Positions 10,395 through 22,772 are shown, numbered from the stretch's first letter. The stretch: DNA of 64,000 nt from Carya illinoinensis (GCF_018687715.1 NC_056766.1:43006933-43070932); one strand, 5' to 3'. The notes: a model not told the origin generated them from the letters alone. A program made the numbers and translations.

Positions 10395-12848
10395 AATGGC
10401 CCATCAAAAGTAATCTGCGGCTCATTACCTCCACAACTATTAGACTAAAATTCTCGTACAATGCTGGATGCACAAAAGCTTCTTGTGTATCAGCAATACT
10501 GCGGTATAGCTCTCTATAAAGTTCGTATTTCTCTATCAAGGCATTCATCTTTTTTATTTCTGCAGTTTCTTCTCAGTCCTTTGATTTGGATGGACTGAAA
10601 AATCCTGCTACAACAACAAGATTTTACCAAATTTCTTAGCTTCTTGTTCTTTCCATACCACTTAGTTATTAACACGCCAAAGTTCACATTTAGAGTAACA
10701 AATAGATTGAAATAAAATGTTTATAAGCAATTCAAGATGATGGATTAGGCCTGTGCTATTCCAAGTTTGCTAGCCATCAAAGACGCGACCAAGTTTCCAT
10801 CACTATAGTTCCCAATGATGAGGTCCGGTTTGCATTCCATGTGTTCAAGAATCTTAACAGTAGCATCCTAGTGATGGGAGAAGAAAGGGAAAAGACTAGA
10901 ATAAGAAAACTGTTTTGAAAAAGAAACTGACAAAAAATGCTAGATGATGGCTAATGCCTGGGCAAATCTCTCAAGGTAAGGGCATATATCAAAACGGGAA
11001 ACCCAATGGCGTATAATCCCATTCTCTGTTCTAAATGGAACTCTGAGTATGTGAGAGTGCTTAGTGTTGGGAATAGGCTCCAACTCCTGGTTGCACTTGG
11101 TCCCTCTACTATCAGGTATAAGTCTTGTTACTGTAAAATGAAATTAAGGAGTTAAATGCATAACTAATCCTGATCCTTGCTAACCTTATACTGCTTAAGA
11201 ATTATTTCTTAAAATCCTTTGTTAATAGCTTACCAAAAGAATTAATGATGCTTGAATGCATTATTTACATGGCTGCAAGTATCAGGCAATCCAAGGACAT
11301 CTAACTGCCCAAAGTAGCCATGAGGGGAGATGATCACAATGCAGAATATGTCAGGAAGCCTGCTGAAGAGCAACTCCAACTTTGCGGGTTCTGGTGCTTG
11401 GAGTACCTCAGAAAGCATCCTAACATTCTCCTGAACACTTTCTGCAGTGTTCCCCCACCCTCTCTCAAAGCCCCACTCCTTAAACCTACAAGAAGGCAAA
11501 ATACAGAAAAAGCGTGTACTATCCAATATCCACCTATCATGGAATTTGGGTCAAAACAAGTTTTACTTTCAATGAGGGTGGTAAACATAAAATAATGGTC
11601 ACCTCTGCTCAAAATTAAGAAATGGTATCTCTTTGGGGATTGTAGAGACAAATACAATCAGGGCACTTTGTAGCTTAGTGACCGTATCCAAAGTTCCATT
11701 CATCATAAGATCCTGCTAAATTGGAACACCATTATTTCTGTATCCAAAGTATGATACAAAAATTACTTTCTTCCATTCTCCGTGTGCCTATCCAAAGAAT
11801 GAGCTGCGTTTATACCTCTGCTTTATAATATAGAGCTTGTAAGTGCTTGAGTAGTGGCTTTGCACTCTTAGAATTCCCATGCAGCCTTGACGTCATGAAC
11901 TTCGAGATGAAGCTGAAACCATTTCTGATAGAAGAACTACGGGTCATGCGAGGAGTGGATAAGTCAAGGACTCCAAAATCTATCTACAAGGCACATCACA
12001 TCTCATATAGATTTTTTTTTTTTTTTAATCTACAAGATCAAGTACCAAGTTCATGAGAATGAAAAAACTCAAAGCCTACACACACATTTTTTGTTAAAAA
12101 TACATAAATCTCAGGGTTATACATATCCATGCTTTCAAGAAAACTATGCAATTCCAAGTCCTTGCAAAATTATGTTCCCTGTGGTTTTCTCACTCTGCAT
12201 GCTATATGCTAGTTTTTCATGTTAGTTTCTCCCCTAAGTCACACTTAATTACCAGTTTTCATCAAAGATCACTTCTTTGAATCTCAAGTATTCTGAAGCA
12301 GTGATAGCGTCTAGTGAAAAGTCCTCGGAGTTCACCTTAACAAATTCCCAGAATCCAGGATTTGGTCTATGGCAAGAGCAACATATGGTGGAACAACTGC
12401 TGCCTCCTGCATAGTATTTTGAAGATGGAAAAGAGTTAGTCCCTCCTACATAATTGTGCATACGCATGAAAGAGTTACCAAATGAGCACCTGGGTGGAAC
12501 ACATGATGTAACCAAGTAGGCTCTCCAAAACCTCTCTTGAGTCTCCCTTGTCTTCTATTAATTTATTTAATTCCTCCAGTAAGTTCTGGGATTTCATTAC
12601 CCTTTTGCCTGTTGCAACAAACCTTTTCTTATCAAAAATAATAAATGGAATGTTAATTTTTGCGTGTAAAAATTACTTTTATGGAGAAAAGTAATCCAAA
12701 TATTACCTCAAAAATCATCTTTTTATAAGATAGTTGCCCTACCTCAATGCATCCGGCATGCTATTATCATCATGGCCCTGCATCAATGTATCCAACATAC
12801 TATCATCATGGCCCTGCTTCAATGCATCCGACATACTATCTGCAATTA
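10395..12848 (-). pseudogene. SUS: Sucrose synthase pseudogene (SUS5/6-like)
   Basis: Minus-strand exons of a sucrose synthase are legible in order: DSMPDALR near 12745; KRFVATGKRVMKSQNLLEEL near 12610; a PNPGFWEFVKVNSEDFSL / ASEYLRFKEVIFDENW exon (12365-12250); FISKFMTSRLHGNSKSAKPL (near 11910); MNGTLDTVTKLQSALIVFVS (near 11690); WGNTAESVQENVRML and IISPHGYFGQLDVLGLPDT (11480-11270); VTRLIPDSRGTKCNQELEPI with WVSRFDICPYLERFAQ (11120-10960); CKPDLIIGNYSDGNLVASLM (10870-10748); GFFSPSKSKD and a decayed end of the EX7E region, [12 protein letters not shown] (10610-10395). The enzyme interconverts sucrose plus UDP and UDP-glucose plus fructose. Stops replace Gln and Cys codons in exon 1, an indel follows VALAI, and about 190 codons between KLGIAQ and KWYGKNKKL are missing, as is everything past the EX7E region. 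Several GT-AG borders remain. Residue pattern is closest to the phloem-type SUS5/6 class as I remember it. Confidence 0.9.
12738..12843 (-). repeat. Three tandem ~36-bp units in the sucrose-synthase first exon
   Basis: On the minus strand three in-frame units encode DSMSDALKQGHD, DSMLDTLMQGHD and DNSMPDALR. Sucrose synthases normally carry one DSMPDALRQSRYH-like segment here. The first two units have GHD in place of SRY, so an internal expansion happened in this copy or its ancestor. Confidence 0.8.
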
Positions 12849-13019
12849 AATATGATTAGTTGTCACTAGAGAACTTGCTTAGAAGAAATAAGCACAATAT
12901 AAAAAATTATCAGATGCAAACACCTATATCATATAGGTTCGTCTACTTGACTTCCAAGCTCTGTTAACATTAGTGGAGACCCATAGCATAACGTACTATA
13001 TGTTTAATGAGTTCCACAT

Positions 13020-14510
13020 AATCGTTAATCCATTTCTCTTTTGAAGACATGCCAACTAAATAGTTGAAGAGCTTGGTTGCACTCCAATCCCTTCACGTCA
13101 TACATTAAATCAATGTCACAAGTAATTAATAAACGTTGACCTCTTGTTATTACGATGATTATACTTTTAAACCTGAACCAATCATAAAGAACTGTTCTGG
13201 GGCAAGTGAACCACATCATCAAGAATTAGACTAGCTAAGAATCAAACTTCTATGATATCCTTGGATCTCTCATAAAGAATTAGACCAGCCTCTCCATTAA
13301 AATGAAGGTTCTCCAAATTTTCAATAATAAAAAAAAAAAAAAAGCTTCAGACTAATTCCACCAATCCCGAGCATCCCTATCATGCGTTTATTATCTTTCC
13401 TTCTAATACTTAGATGAGCCTCTAGTCCAAATGGATACTTGAAAACGCTTAAATTTGTATTATCCACTGTTCTTGACTCCACCCATTGAATTATCTCATG
13501 GATAAGCTCAGATTCTTTCCTACCAATACAAAAGAGAATGAACATTTAAAAAGATCAAAAGTTTCACATTGAAAGATACGTTAACATTAATATCTTCCAA
13601 GTAGTTAAAAAAAAACACTGTATTAAGGTCTACTAGATCTTTTAGGTGAGTGAAGTGAGATCTTTAAGGCCAGTGAAGAGAGATAATGCTAGGATACTGG
13701 TGTAGTTTTTATCATTTTCCTATAGAAAATACTATCCTGTTCTTCTGTTCACACCCCATTCTGTAGAGAAATTTGGAAACCATGAGGAATTGTGTTTGAT
13801 ATGGCTTTAGATTAATATGCATTGTTAATCTCTGTTTATGCCTACTTCAGGAAAACAGGATGGCATTTGTGTTTGTAACGTTCTCTGTTTAATGCTTATA
13901 AAAAATGCTTTTCATGTTTAACTATTCACGTGAAAACAACTGATGAAACAAGCGTACACACACACACAAATATATGCATTAGGTTACAAGGATGTTTTGA
14001 AGGTACAAGTTCGCTAGAAGTACCTGTTCCCTAAATGGAACCTGGACAATTTGGCCACTTCTTTTAAGGCTGCCTTCCACCTTTGCACCTTAACATAATC
14101 CTGAAACCCGTTTTCACGCTTACTTCCTTTTTGATTCCGTACTTCCGATGGATCTACCTGGTAAAACACTGGTAGAACCATCTATTGCTTTGTTTCTTTG
14201 CACTCAAGGATCTTCAACAGCTTGCCAAGCACCATGTGGATGATGCATAATTCTTAGAGAATATAGTGATGGAAATTCTTGACTCTTCAATAGCTTTGCA
14301 AAGAGCTGGAGAAATTTCTTCTCCTCTTCTAAGCTCGTCTTCATCTATGTAAGTATTGATACCCTTCTGACACAAAGCGTTGTATAGATGAGCAGTAAAA
14401 TTAGTGCGAGTATCTTCACCTCTAAAATTCAAGAATACATAGTAACTCCATCGATCAATGGAAGAAGAGGAAGGGGAAGAGGTTCCTTCAGAACACATGC
14501 AGGAAGTCAT
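13020..14510 (-). pseudogene. TNL-E: TIR and partial NBS pseudogene of another TNL subfamily
   Basis: The TIR exon (14510 to about 14020) has YYVFLNFRGEDTRTNFTAHL, GINTYIDEDELRRGEEISPA and IFSKNYASSTWCL. A one-base loss just after WCL, at the codons for the conserved Asp-Glu-Leu carrying the putative NADase glutamate, ends the frame. The rest (VLPVFYQVDPSEVR-type sequence) is legible in the next frame. The NBS part keeps ESELIHEIIQWVES and a stub of the P-loop (GMLGIGGI) before an A/T run near 13321-13345. Further down are RLLITCDIDLMYDVKGLECN and LQLFSWHVFKRE (13222-13025), the RNBS-B/C area. Kinase-2, GLPL, MHD and LRR parts are missing. FRGEDTR differs from FRGKDVR of the other copies, so this is a separate lineage. 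Confidence 0.88.
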
Positions 14511-15539
14511 GTATGTAAGGCTGATTACTGCTCACCAGAGAAAAGTGAATATCCCCATATTAAAAAAAGAAGGTGAAGCCGCACAACTCAATCTCTAGTA
14601 TAAATAAAAGAAAGAAGAAAGCAGACAAGTTGGGTCACAGGCCATAAAACAAAGATGATCAACATCTTGTTACAGTGTCCAATGCACTGAAGGAAGGAAG
14701 CTAATTATTTATGATAAATTATGAGGTTGATTTTGGATGGTCAATTAATAAAACAGCAACAAAATACAGCCCAATTAAAATAAACTTTAACATGTCAAAC
14801 ATGTAGTTTGTCAGATATGAACTATACATGCAAGTCGATCAAAGTGACATGGGATTTTGACTTTACAGGGAACAAAAGTGTGAATTCTATGTTCTTCAAA
14901 CAACATTATCGGCTTGCCAAAAAATGATGTTCGAGTTGGTACTTGATCAATTTGGTCTGAAGGACACAGAAAGTACTAGAATTTTGTTTTAAAGTCAGCA
15001 TGACATGATTAGATAGGAAATGAGATTCCAGTTCATTCAGTGGCTACGATTGTATATGTGCTGTACAGCTAGAATTTAAAACGGATAAGGAATAAGATGG
15101 TAGTAGCACAAATGTTTCCGAGTCCCCACAAGTGTTGTTCTTTAATGTGGGGGTATTCCTGCTTCAAGTTGATTTTAGATGTGGACAGTACCTTTGGAGG
15201 CGCTTGCCTATATATATTGGAAATATTTGGAGCCTTTGATTTGGTCTGTCAAGCTTTTTCATGGCTTGCTGGGGAAATCATCAGGGAAGATTTGCTTGAA
15301 GCTGCTCATGAGTTTTTGTTGGGGTCAGAATTTTAGATTGATAAAAGGGTTATAAGATATATCTGGTGTGGAAGTTTTTTTAAGTTATATATATATATAT
15401 GGTGAATAGACTTGCACCTTTCTAGGTGCAAGGAACCTTTATTAAAGGTTGGAGTATCTTTGATAATATAGCTCTTGCTCATGAATTCGCTCTTAGTCTC
15501 AATAAAAAAGTAAAAAGGATGCAATTTGATGGTTAAAAT
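14511..15539. other. Spacer with upstream-repeat traces
   Basis: No gene supported. At 14884-14930 the motif CTATGTTCTTCAAACAACATTAT matches the upstream-spacer repeat (also 8270 and, inverted, near 34620). A plus-strand frame at 15097-15336 has no recognised motif. Confidence 0.4.
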
Positions 15540-16620
15540 GGACATGGAAAAAGCTTATGGTAGACTCGAATGGAGATTTTTATGGATATGTTTGGCCTTT
15601 GGTTTTTCTTTTATTATACACTGACGACATTGTTATCTTCCTTAATCAATCCAATAAATCCTTGAAGGTTTTATCTGAAGTATTGAGTAAGTGGAAGGAA
15701 AAAATGCTTTTGTTTCTAGGAAACATATTATGCTGGATGGAACTGGTTTTTTAGGGATAATCTGTTTCCTTTTAAGTATATTGATGTACCTATTCTCATT
15801 AAAAGGAACAATGTTGGAGCTTCTGTAACGGAAATTAAGGAATAAGCTTGCTGGTTGGAAGTCAAAGTTCTCGTCTAATGGGGGAAAATTGGTCTTGATT
15901 AAGCATGTTTTATCAAGCATGCCAATTCATTTGCTCTCGGTTCTGAATGTGCCCAAATCAGTTTTGAGGTTTGTTACCATGCTCTTCTCAGACTTTTTCT
16001 CTTTGGGGAGATAGAGAAGGTAAAGAAAAAATGGGTTGCTTGGGAAAAAGTATGTCAGCCTATTGGTGAGAGAGAATTGGGTGTGAGGGAGTTTAATGAA
16101 GTAAAGAGAGGATTACACATGAAGTCAGCATGAAATTTTATATATGGGAGCTCGATGCTCGTTATGGCCCGTCTTTTTCAGATCCAAACACCCGAATCCT
16201 TCAAAGAAGCAGCAGCCATAAAAAATTGATGGCTTAAAAAGTTTATGTGGTTGGCAAGAAGGTTTGAAACTTAAGAGGTCATGCCTTCATCTGGGTGGAA
16301 TTTGGTTAAATTACAGGACCATTTAGGATCAGATTTGGCATCTCAGATTAATGCTATACCTTATTGTCCTAGGAGGGGGGAAGATACACATGTAAAGGCT
16401 AATAAGGAGGGGTGTTTTTTTAAAAATCTAATTTCTTGGTATAGATGGGCATGGTGTCAAGTTTTACGCACCAAGATCTTTGGATATAGCGAAACTAATC
16501 AGATTGCAGATTTTTTTACTATAGAAGATGCTAAAGAGAATTCTGGGCTGTGTTTGGATAGGTCTAATCTTCCTGATGCTGTATGGGGTGGTTGATATTA
16601 GAAAGAGCTGATTTTGCAAA
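15540..16620 (+). pseudogene. LINE (non-LTR retrotransposon) reverse-transcriptase remnant
   Basis: Plus-strand frames give the plant L1-type RT in pieces. MDMEKAYGRLEWRFL is followed by LYTDDIVIFLNQSNKSL, the catalytic YADD-like box read as YTDD. Then come YLGVPI-like and KLAGWKSKF/GGKLVLIKHVL equivalents, SMPIHLLSVLNVPKSVL, FLWGD-like and GELGVREFN-like segments across frames. The zinc-knuckle/RNase-H-proximal part follows at 16281-16595 (WNLVKLQDHLGSDLASQIN). Frameshifts and an internal deletion of the RT core make it inactive. A copy of the same block sits at 35955-36915, so it was duplicated with the spacer. Confidence 0.8.
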
Positions 16621-16938
16621 TTTAAGATGTAAATAAGTCTGTTTAAATATTTCGTGGTTCTGTATATGTTGCTGTCCAACTTAATGGGAGTTTTTGAATG
16701 AGATAAGTGGTGTTTTCTGGTTTTTCAGCCAAGTGTGTTTAGCAGAAACTTGCTGCAATAAGTATATAGAAGAAAATTTTCAGGGCAGGACAAAACTTAA
16801 ATTCATCATGCAAGAAACAAACTAATGGCTATAATTAAATGACCAAAGTGAAAAGCTTACAAGCTAAGCATGAAGATTTCCCCACTTTTGGCAAGATTGA
16901 CGGTTACCTCCAAATTGTTCAATCTTATAAATAACCAC

Positions 16939-16965
<27 letters not shown>
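16939..16965 (+). repeat. (GA)n microsatellite
   Basis: Run of about 13 GA dinucleotides; the duplicated spacer has the same microsatellite at 37261-37287. Confidence 0.9.
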
Positions 16966-16969
<4 letters not shown>

Positions 16970-17044
16970 TGAGAGTAGCAATAGTGTAGTGGTCTTAAGA
17001 TTCAGCTCTTATAAACATACATGCCATTCATCCATCTCAAACAA

Positions 17045-17115
17045 GTCGAAGCTCTAACTCCAAATCTACCTTTGGATCATCATAGTCCTTCACCACCTTA
17101 TCTGGAACAGGTCCC
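17045..17115 (-). other. Conserved peptide-coding motif, copy 1
   Basis: The minus strand reads FKGPVPDKVVKDYDDPK then VDLELELR. A similar end is at 37560-37640, and related motifs at 17925-17985 and 38925-38980 read KLPDQVEKDYDDSK. The coding sense is kept better than the flanks, suggesting exons of an unrecognised gene duplicated with the spacer. Confidence 0.45.
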
Positions 17116-17676
17116 TTGAAAATTAAGACATGTTACATCAGTGCACATGTTGTACAGTTCCCTAAACCCAAAAGTTGAGATCAATAGAGTTGTGTTACCA
17201 TAATCCCAACAAACCAACATGAGCAATACAGCCAGTACATATGCAGCCGAAGAGTAGATTCATGGCAATTTCTTAACATCATATATGAAACAAATGACAA
17301 CATCTGATTTCAAATTTTCAATGGCAAATACCAAATCAAGTCTTAAAGACCAGTGAGAACAAACAAAAATTAAACGAAAATCTCACCTGTAATTCCAAAG
17401 AAACAGCAACAACAGGGTCAGGCGATTTAACAAAGATATCCCAAAGCAATGCAAATAAGCATCCTAGAAAGGCGAGATTATTAAAATCTACAAAATAATA
17501 TTCTTCACAATTAATGTGGTTGTCCTCTTTCTCAATGCACATGCAACCCGAGTAGATTAAGGGAATTTTAACATCAAATGGTAACAAAATGACCACCTTT
17601 ATTTCATTGGCAAAGACTAAACATATATGGTCATTATTCCAAAGTAAAAATTGGTATAAACATACGAATTCTACTA

Positions 17677-17816
17677 TATATAGTCACTTTCACACACTTC
17701 TTGCGCACTCTATTAATGTGATTGTCGGCCAAAACAATTATTTTATATTAAAAAAAGTGAAGCAGCCAATCACATTATTAAAGTGCACAAGGAGTACACA
17801 AAAGTGATTGTACATA
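17677..17816. mobile_element. Fold-back MITE, about 140 bp
   Basis: Left arm TAGTCACTTTCACACACTTC, then a GCGCACTCTATTAATGTGATTG segment. The right arm reversed reads TACAATCACTTTTGTGTACT then TGTGCACTTTAATAATGTGATTGG. The arms pair over about 45 bp around a short AT-rich centre. It is absent from the duplicated spacer at 37.7-38.0 kb, so it inserted after or was lost from the other copy. Confidence 0.65.
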
Positions 17817-17924
17817 AAGTTTTAGTAAACATATATAGTCCATCGTACACAAAAATTTATGGGCCTAAAACAGGGCAATGGCCAAAAAAAAAAAAAAAAA
17901 AAAAATAAGAAGAAGAAAAAGGCA

Positions 17925-17985
17925 TGGAGTCCTTTGAGTCATCGTAGTCCTTCTCCACTTGATCTGGCAGTTTAATGCCCCAAGT
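17925..17985 (-). other. Conserved peptide-coding motif, copy 2
   Basis: The minus strand reads WGIKLPDQVEKDYDDSKDS. See 17045-17115; the partner in the other spacer is 38925-38980. Function not recognised. Confidence 0.45.
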
Positions 17986-20900
17986 TTAAGAATATCAGGT
18001 GATTTTTTTCATAAACATAAGTACTAATCCAAAGAAATCATCCGAGAAAAGAACAGAGAATATGAGGGGCGACTTACTCACCTGGGGTTATCATTAATTG
18101 AATTGTTGTTGATCAGGAGTTTTTGCAACATCGGCTTCATCTATTTTTCTTTTTTAATTTGCTCTCCTTTCATTCTTGTATACCACTTTCGCTCTGTAAC
18201 TTTCATAAAACGGCACCATCCCACGATGACTGGGATAAAATTGAACTAGCAAATTGTCCAAAACCTGAAGTTCAAAAGATTGTAAATTGGAGTACCCCAC
18301 CCATACAAAATATCCAGTCCTATTTTCCTTTTCGTGGAAATCACTATTAACCAATCGTACCTCTTCTTGAATACGGCATACATGATTTGAGCCATTACTG
18401 GTTATCTTACTAGTTATTTTAGCATCAACAATATCACTATCATCCCAGACTGAAACATCTTCTTAAAAAAAATTACGACATATAATACAATTCCGCTTAT
18501 CTCCTCCAAATAGTGCGGCCCCTCAATATCTATTACCCTCTCTTCTTTTTTCCACGGTCGGAAATATTTTTAATGACTTGCATCCCCTAACATCTACTTG
18601 TCTTATATTTAGTGGAAGCTCTAGTATTTCTTCGAGGTTACAACAACGGGCCAAGGTGAGATTAGTTAGTGTAACGGACTCTTTGATGCTCTTGGGAAGG
18701 CTAACAATTTCAAGTCCCGATAGAGATAACGAATCCAAAGTGGCTGAGGAATTAAACATGGTAAATAAACTACAGTGGAAAGAAATTTGATTCTGAATGA
18801 GAACAACTAAGTTGAAGATTCGGTACTTGTAATGCAGTGCTCCCATTTCTTGAATTTGATATCTCATCTTCCATTGTTGTAGAATCATTAGGCAGATAAA
18901 CGGAATCATGTCCACCCATACAAAAGCAGCGTAAATATTTCAACGGGATGGAAGCAATTGGGAGACGCATAAGGTTTTTGCAATCCAATAGATCTAATGT
19001 CTCAAGTCCAACGAGGTTCCTGATGGATAAAGGGAGTTCTTCTACTGCAGTGCTATATAAACTCAATTTCCTTAAACATTCCATTTTACACTCGATTTCA
19101 GGAAAATCACGGAGGCTTGAGCAAGTCCCAAGATTAAGCTCACATAAAGATCTCAACTTAAGGCTTCTTGGAAGAATTTGGAGTTTAGAGCATCCATCAA
19201 AATCCAACCTGGAAAGATTTTTCAAAGATCCAACCGAATCATGCACCTCAACTAATCTTTTACAATATTGGACAATCAATTCTTTCAAATTTGAGATGCT
19301 TGAAAAATCAGGAATCCTTTTTAAGAATTTGCAACCATAGAAAGTCATTATCGTCAAATTCTGTATAAGAAAAGAAAAAAAAAGGTTTAATGAAGTTTAT
19401 TACATAATTTAAATAAAAAACAAATAATTGATTATTATAATTGTATACGTACCTTGGGGTTGAATCCATTCCCTAACTCCTTCACCAAGCTATCACGCAT
19501 GTTAAAGACAATGAGTTTCTTTCCTTGGAAATCATGTGGCAAAGACTCTACAGGATATTTATACCAATCAAGGACTCTTAACTTGTCGGAGAGATAATTG
19601 GGTCCACAAGAAAAACGTGCATTACGATTTATAAAGACTCTAAGTCTTTTCATATGTCGAAATGCATCCGGATGCAAGCTTATCTCCTCATCACCTTTTG
19701 GTAAATCTAATACTATGCCTTCAATTTCATTTGGCCCCTGATATAAGAGAATGCATATATAAAGAGTGTCAGCAAAATTAGTGCATAAAGTTATTTATAA
19801 ATTGCAATTTGCTAAAGTTAATAATTTTCGAGTTGATGGTATATTATTTCATAAAAAATACTACTCTCTCGTTATCTTTACATGCTATTTTTCAATACTA
19901 AATATTCACTTGTTAAAATATAAAAGTTTGTCTTTTCTTTCCCAACTTATGTACACTACTTTTTTAACTTTTCATAAAACAAATGACAAGAGACAGTAGG
20001 CACTAAATTAAAAAAATATTCAGATATATATTTGAAACGAAAAAGGACATTTATATGGTACTTAATTTAGTGATTCATCTTAATAAAAAACAAATTCTAA
20101 TTATAACTACAAATTCATCCTTTTATCATCTAAAGGATTTTTACACTAGGCCAGGTATTAATTCATAAGTCAATATTTTCCACTAGATTTCTCTTTTATA
20201 AAAAGGAAATAAATGTAAAATCCAAGAATTTCTTTGTGACTCTAACCATATCTTCTTCAAACACTTGATGAACATCCTTGTGAAACCACACTCTGCTGCG
20301 TTTGCTAAGATCTTTGGCTGATTTTTCTCGAACAATTTCTCGACTCATATCTTGTAGCAAGTCATGCATCCAAAAATATTCATAATTAAAAGTATAAATA
20401 AGACACTTGTCTATAAGCCTCTGGATACCATGAACCGGAAAAAAACCGCAACTATCAAATATTTCTATGACCTTAGCCAAAGGTTCTCCTTTGAAGAAAA
20501 ATGCAATATCAAGGAACATGTCTTTCTCATTATCTTCCAAACTATCATAACTTATTTGAAGTACTCTCTGAATGTTTTGGTTGGGAATGCTTTTATACTT
20601 ATCCAATGCACTTTTCCATTGATGTATCCTTTGGCCTTTTAGATCTGAACCTAGCACTGTTAAAGCTAGTGAAAGACCATCAGCATAGTTTGTTACTTGT
20701 TTGGAGAGATCAACAAAATCCTTCAACGGTTCTTTTTTTCTTGAAAGCATACAACCTAAACAGTTGAAGAGCTACATTGACATTCAAAGTCCTCACCTCG
20801 TATTTTAAATCAACTTTAGAGTTATCTAGTAAATGTTGATCTCTTGTTATGATGACTATACTTCCTGAACCAAACCAAGCACGATCTCCAGCTAATTTTT

Positions 20901-21527
20901 CTAGTTGGACCATTTCATCCACATCATCAAGAATTAGTAGAATCCTTTTAGATTGAAGTCTATGCCAAATTACACCGATTCCTCTATCAACATCATTAAT
21001 ATCCAATTTTGTTCCTAAGATCTTTGAAAGAAGTGTATTTTGTAGCTGAATAAGACCTCCCACTTGTTTTGAAGTTTCTCTAATATTTCTTAAGAAACAA
21101 CTTCCTTCAAATTGAGATGAAAGATGGTTATAAATATCGTTTGAAATAGTTGTCTTACCAATTCCACCGGTTCCAAATATCCCTACCATGCGTATAATAT
21201 CATTCTTTTCGATACTTAAATGCTAATAAATGTCTCGTATACGCGATTCTACTCCAATTGGATGCTTGGCAACGCTTAAAGGTATTCGATTTACTATTTT
21301 TGGGTTCATCCACAAAATGATTTTTTGGATAAATTCTGACTCATCATCCAGACTATCAATAAAAAAGAGAAATTTTTTTAAAGAGTTAGACATTTCATAG
21401 ATAAATGACATATGAATATAATTTGAGTTAAAACATATATTATTTTTCCTTACTTAAATCTGAATATTTTAATATTAGATTGTGCATTTGTTGTGACCTT
21501 GTGCCATTGTCAGACCTACATTTTCAT

Positions 21528-21574
<47 letters not shown>

Positions 21575-22445
21575 AAGGGAGGAGGGACCCTCCGTGGTAT
21601 ATTCAAAACCTCACGTGTGGCGGAGGAAAACCATGGATACAAAAGAAACTCCATATATAACCAAAAAACCAAGAACAAAAAAATACAGATTAACCATCTC
21701 GTATATATGGCAGACCCGCTTTATCCAACGTCAGAAGGCCCGAAGTTTCCATGGTAAATCAGAAAAGAGGTCCCAGTATTTAGTGCATCCCTCTGAACCC
21801 ATTCTAGCTAAAAGATCTGCTGGTTTATTTGCTTCCTTGTAGACATGAGTGATATTTACATTCATACTTCTCAACATATCTGTTAGTTCTTCCCAAAAGT
21901 CTTCGACATACCATTACCCACAAAGTGATGTTTTCAGCCATTTTACCACCGTACTAGAGTCCAGTTCTATGTCTAACTGAACAATACCCATACTTTTTGC
22001 TAATTTTACTCCATGGTAAACCGCCATGAATTCCGCAAAGGAAACTGTTCCTTGGTCAAGAGAAACCGAAAAAGCTCTAACCAAGTTACCTGAGGAATTT
22101 CGGATAACTCCTCCACCTCCAGCTTGCCCCGGATTGCCTCAGCTACTTCCATCGGTATTGAGTTTGTATCTTCCCTGGTATGGTTGAAACCATTTGACTA
22201 CCTGTGGTGTTCTCTTTGTAACCATTTTTGGAGGAACATTTAGCTCTTTTAGTATCACCTCATCTCTTCTTTTCAAATTTTTTCCAGCCTTTAATTTCTC
22301 ACCTATTTTGGTGATCCAAAAGCGAATACTTCTCCAAACCTGTTCCACCGACTCGCCGCTGCCTTCCATACGGGTTTTGCATCTTCTTAGCCATAGTCTC
22401 CAAGTAATAATAGAAGGGATAATTCCAATAAGGTTGCCCATTTTT
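21528..22445 (-). mobile_element. 5'-truncated LINE in TNL-B intron 1
   Basis: The minus strand encodes the C-terminal end of a plant LINE: KWFQPYQGRYKLNTDGSS, then after a stop GNPGQAGGGGVIRNSSGN, GVKLAKSMG, ELDSSTVVKWL and NITHVYKEANKPADLLARMG. That is the RNase H (RVT_3) domain. A run of about 40 T on the plus strand (21530-21570) is its poly(A) tail. The RT is missing, as expected for 5'-truncated retroposition. TNL-C and TNL-D lack it at the same intron position. I could not define the target duplication. Confidence 0.85.
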
Positions 22446-22732
22446 GTATTTGTTTAATTATAACATAGTTTTTAACTAATTCTTTTTTCCATTGTCGATC
22501 TGTCCCTCCCTTAAATCTAAAACGTATAATTTAAGAATGCTTGCAAGTATTTATATCTAGAAACAAATTGAAACTAAAAGCCACTACTTATTTAAAGTTG
22601 TTTTTAATTTCTTGTCATCAGTCCAAATTATCTTATTCTTTATATGACCCAAATAATAAACAATTCCCACCGTTTTATTAATTATTTTTTTCCAACTCTC
22701 ATTGAACAGTTAATTGATGGACAAAATTCCAC

Positions 22733-22738
22733 ACACAC

Positions 22739-22771
<33 letters not shown>

Positions 22772-22772
22772 T
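22733..22772 (+). repeat. (CA)n-(TA)n microsatellite
   Basis: Alternating CA then TA dinucleotides in TNL-B intron 1. Confidence 0.85.

Noticed and set aside
18578..19340. Plus-strand ORFs over TNL-B exon 4 (also 24156-24980, 5945-6250, 40351-40875)
   Set aside because: Antisense shadows of the LRR exons, repeated wherever the exon is repeated.
20364..20767. Plus-strand ORFs over the TNL NBS exons (also 26009-26215, 42100-42446)
   Set aside because: Antisense shadows of conserved NB-ARC coding sequence.
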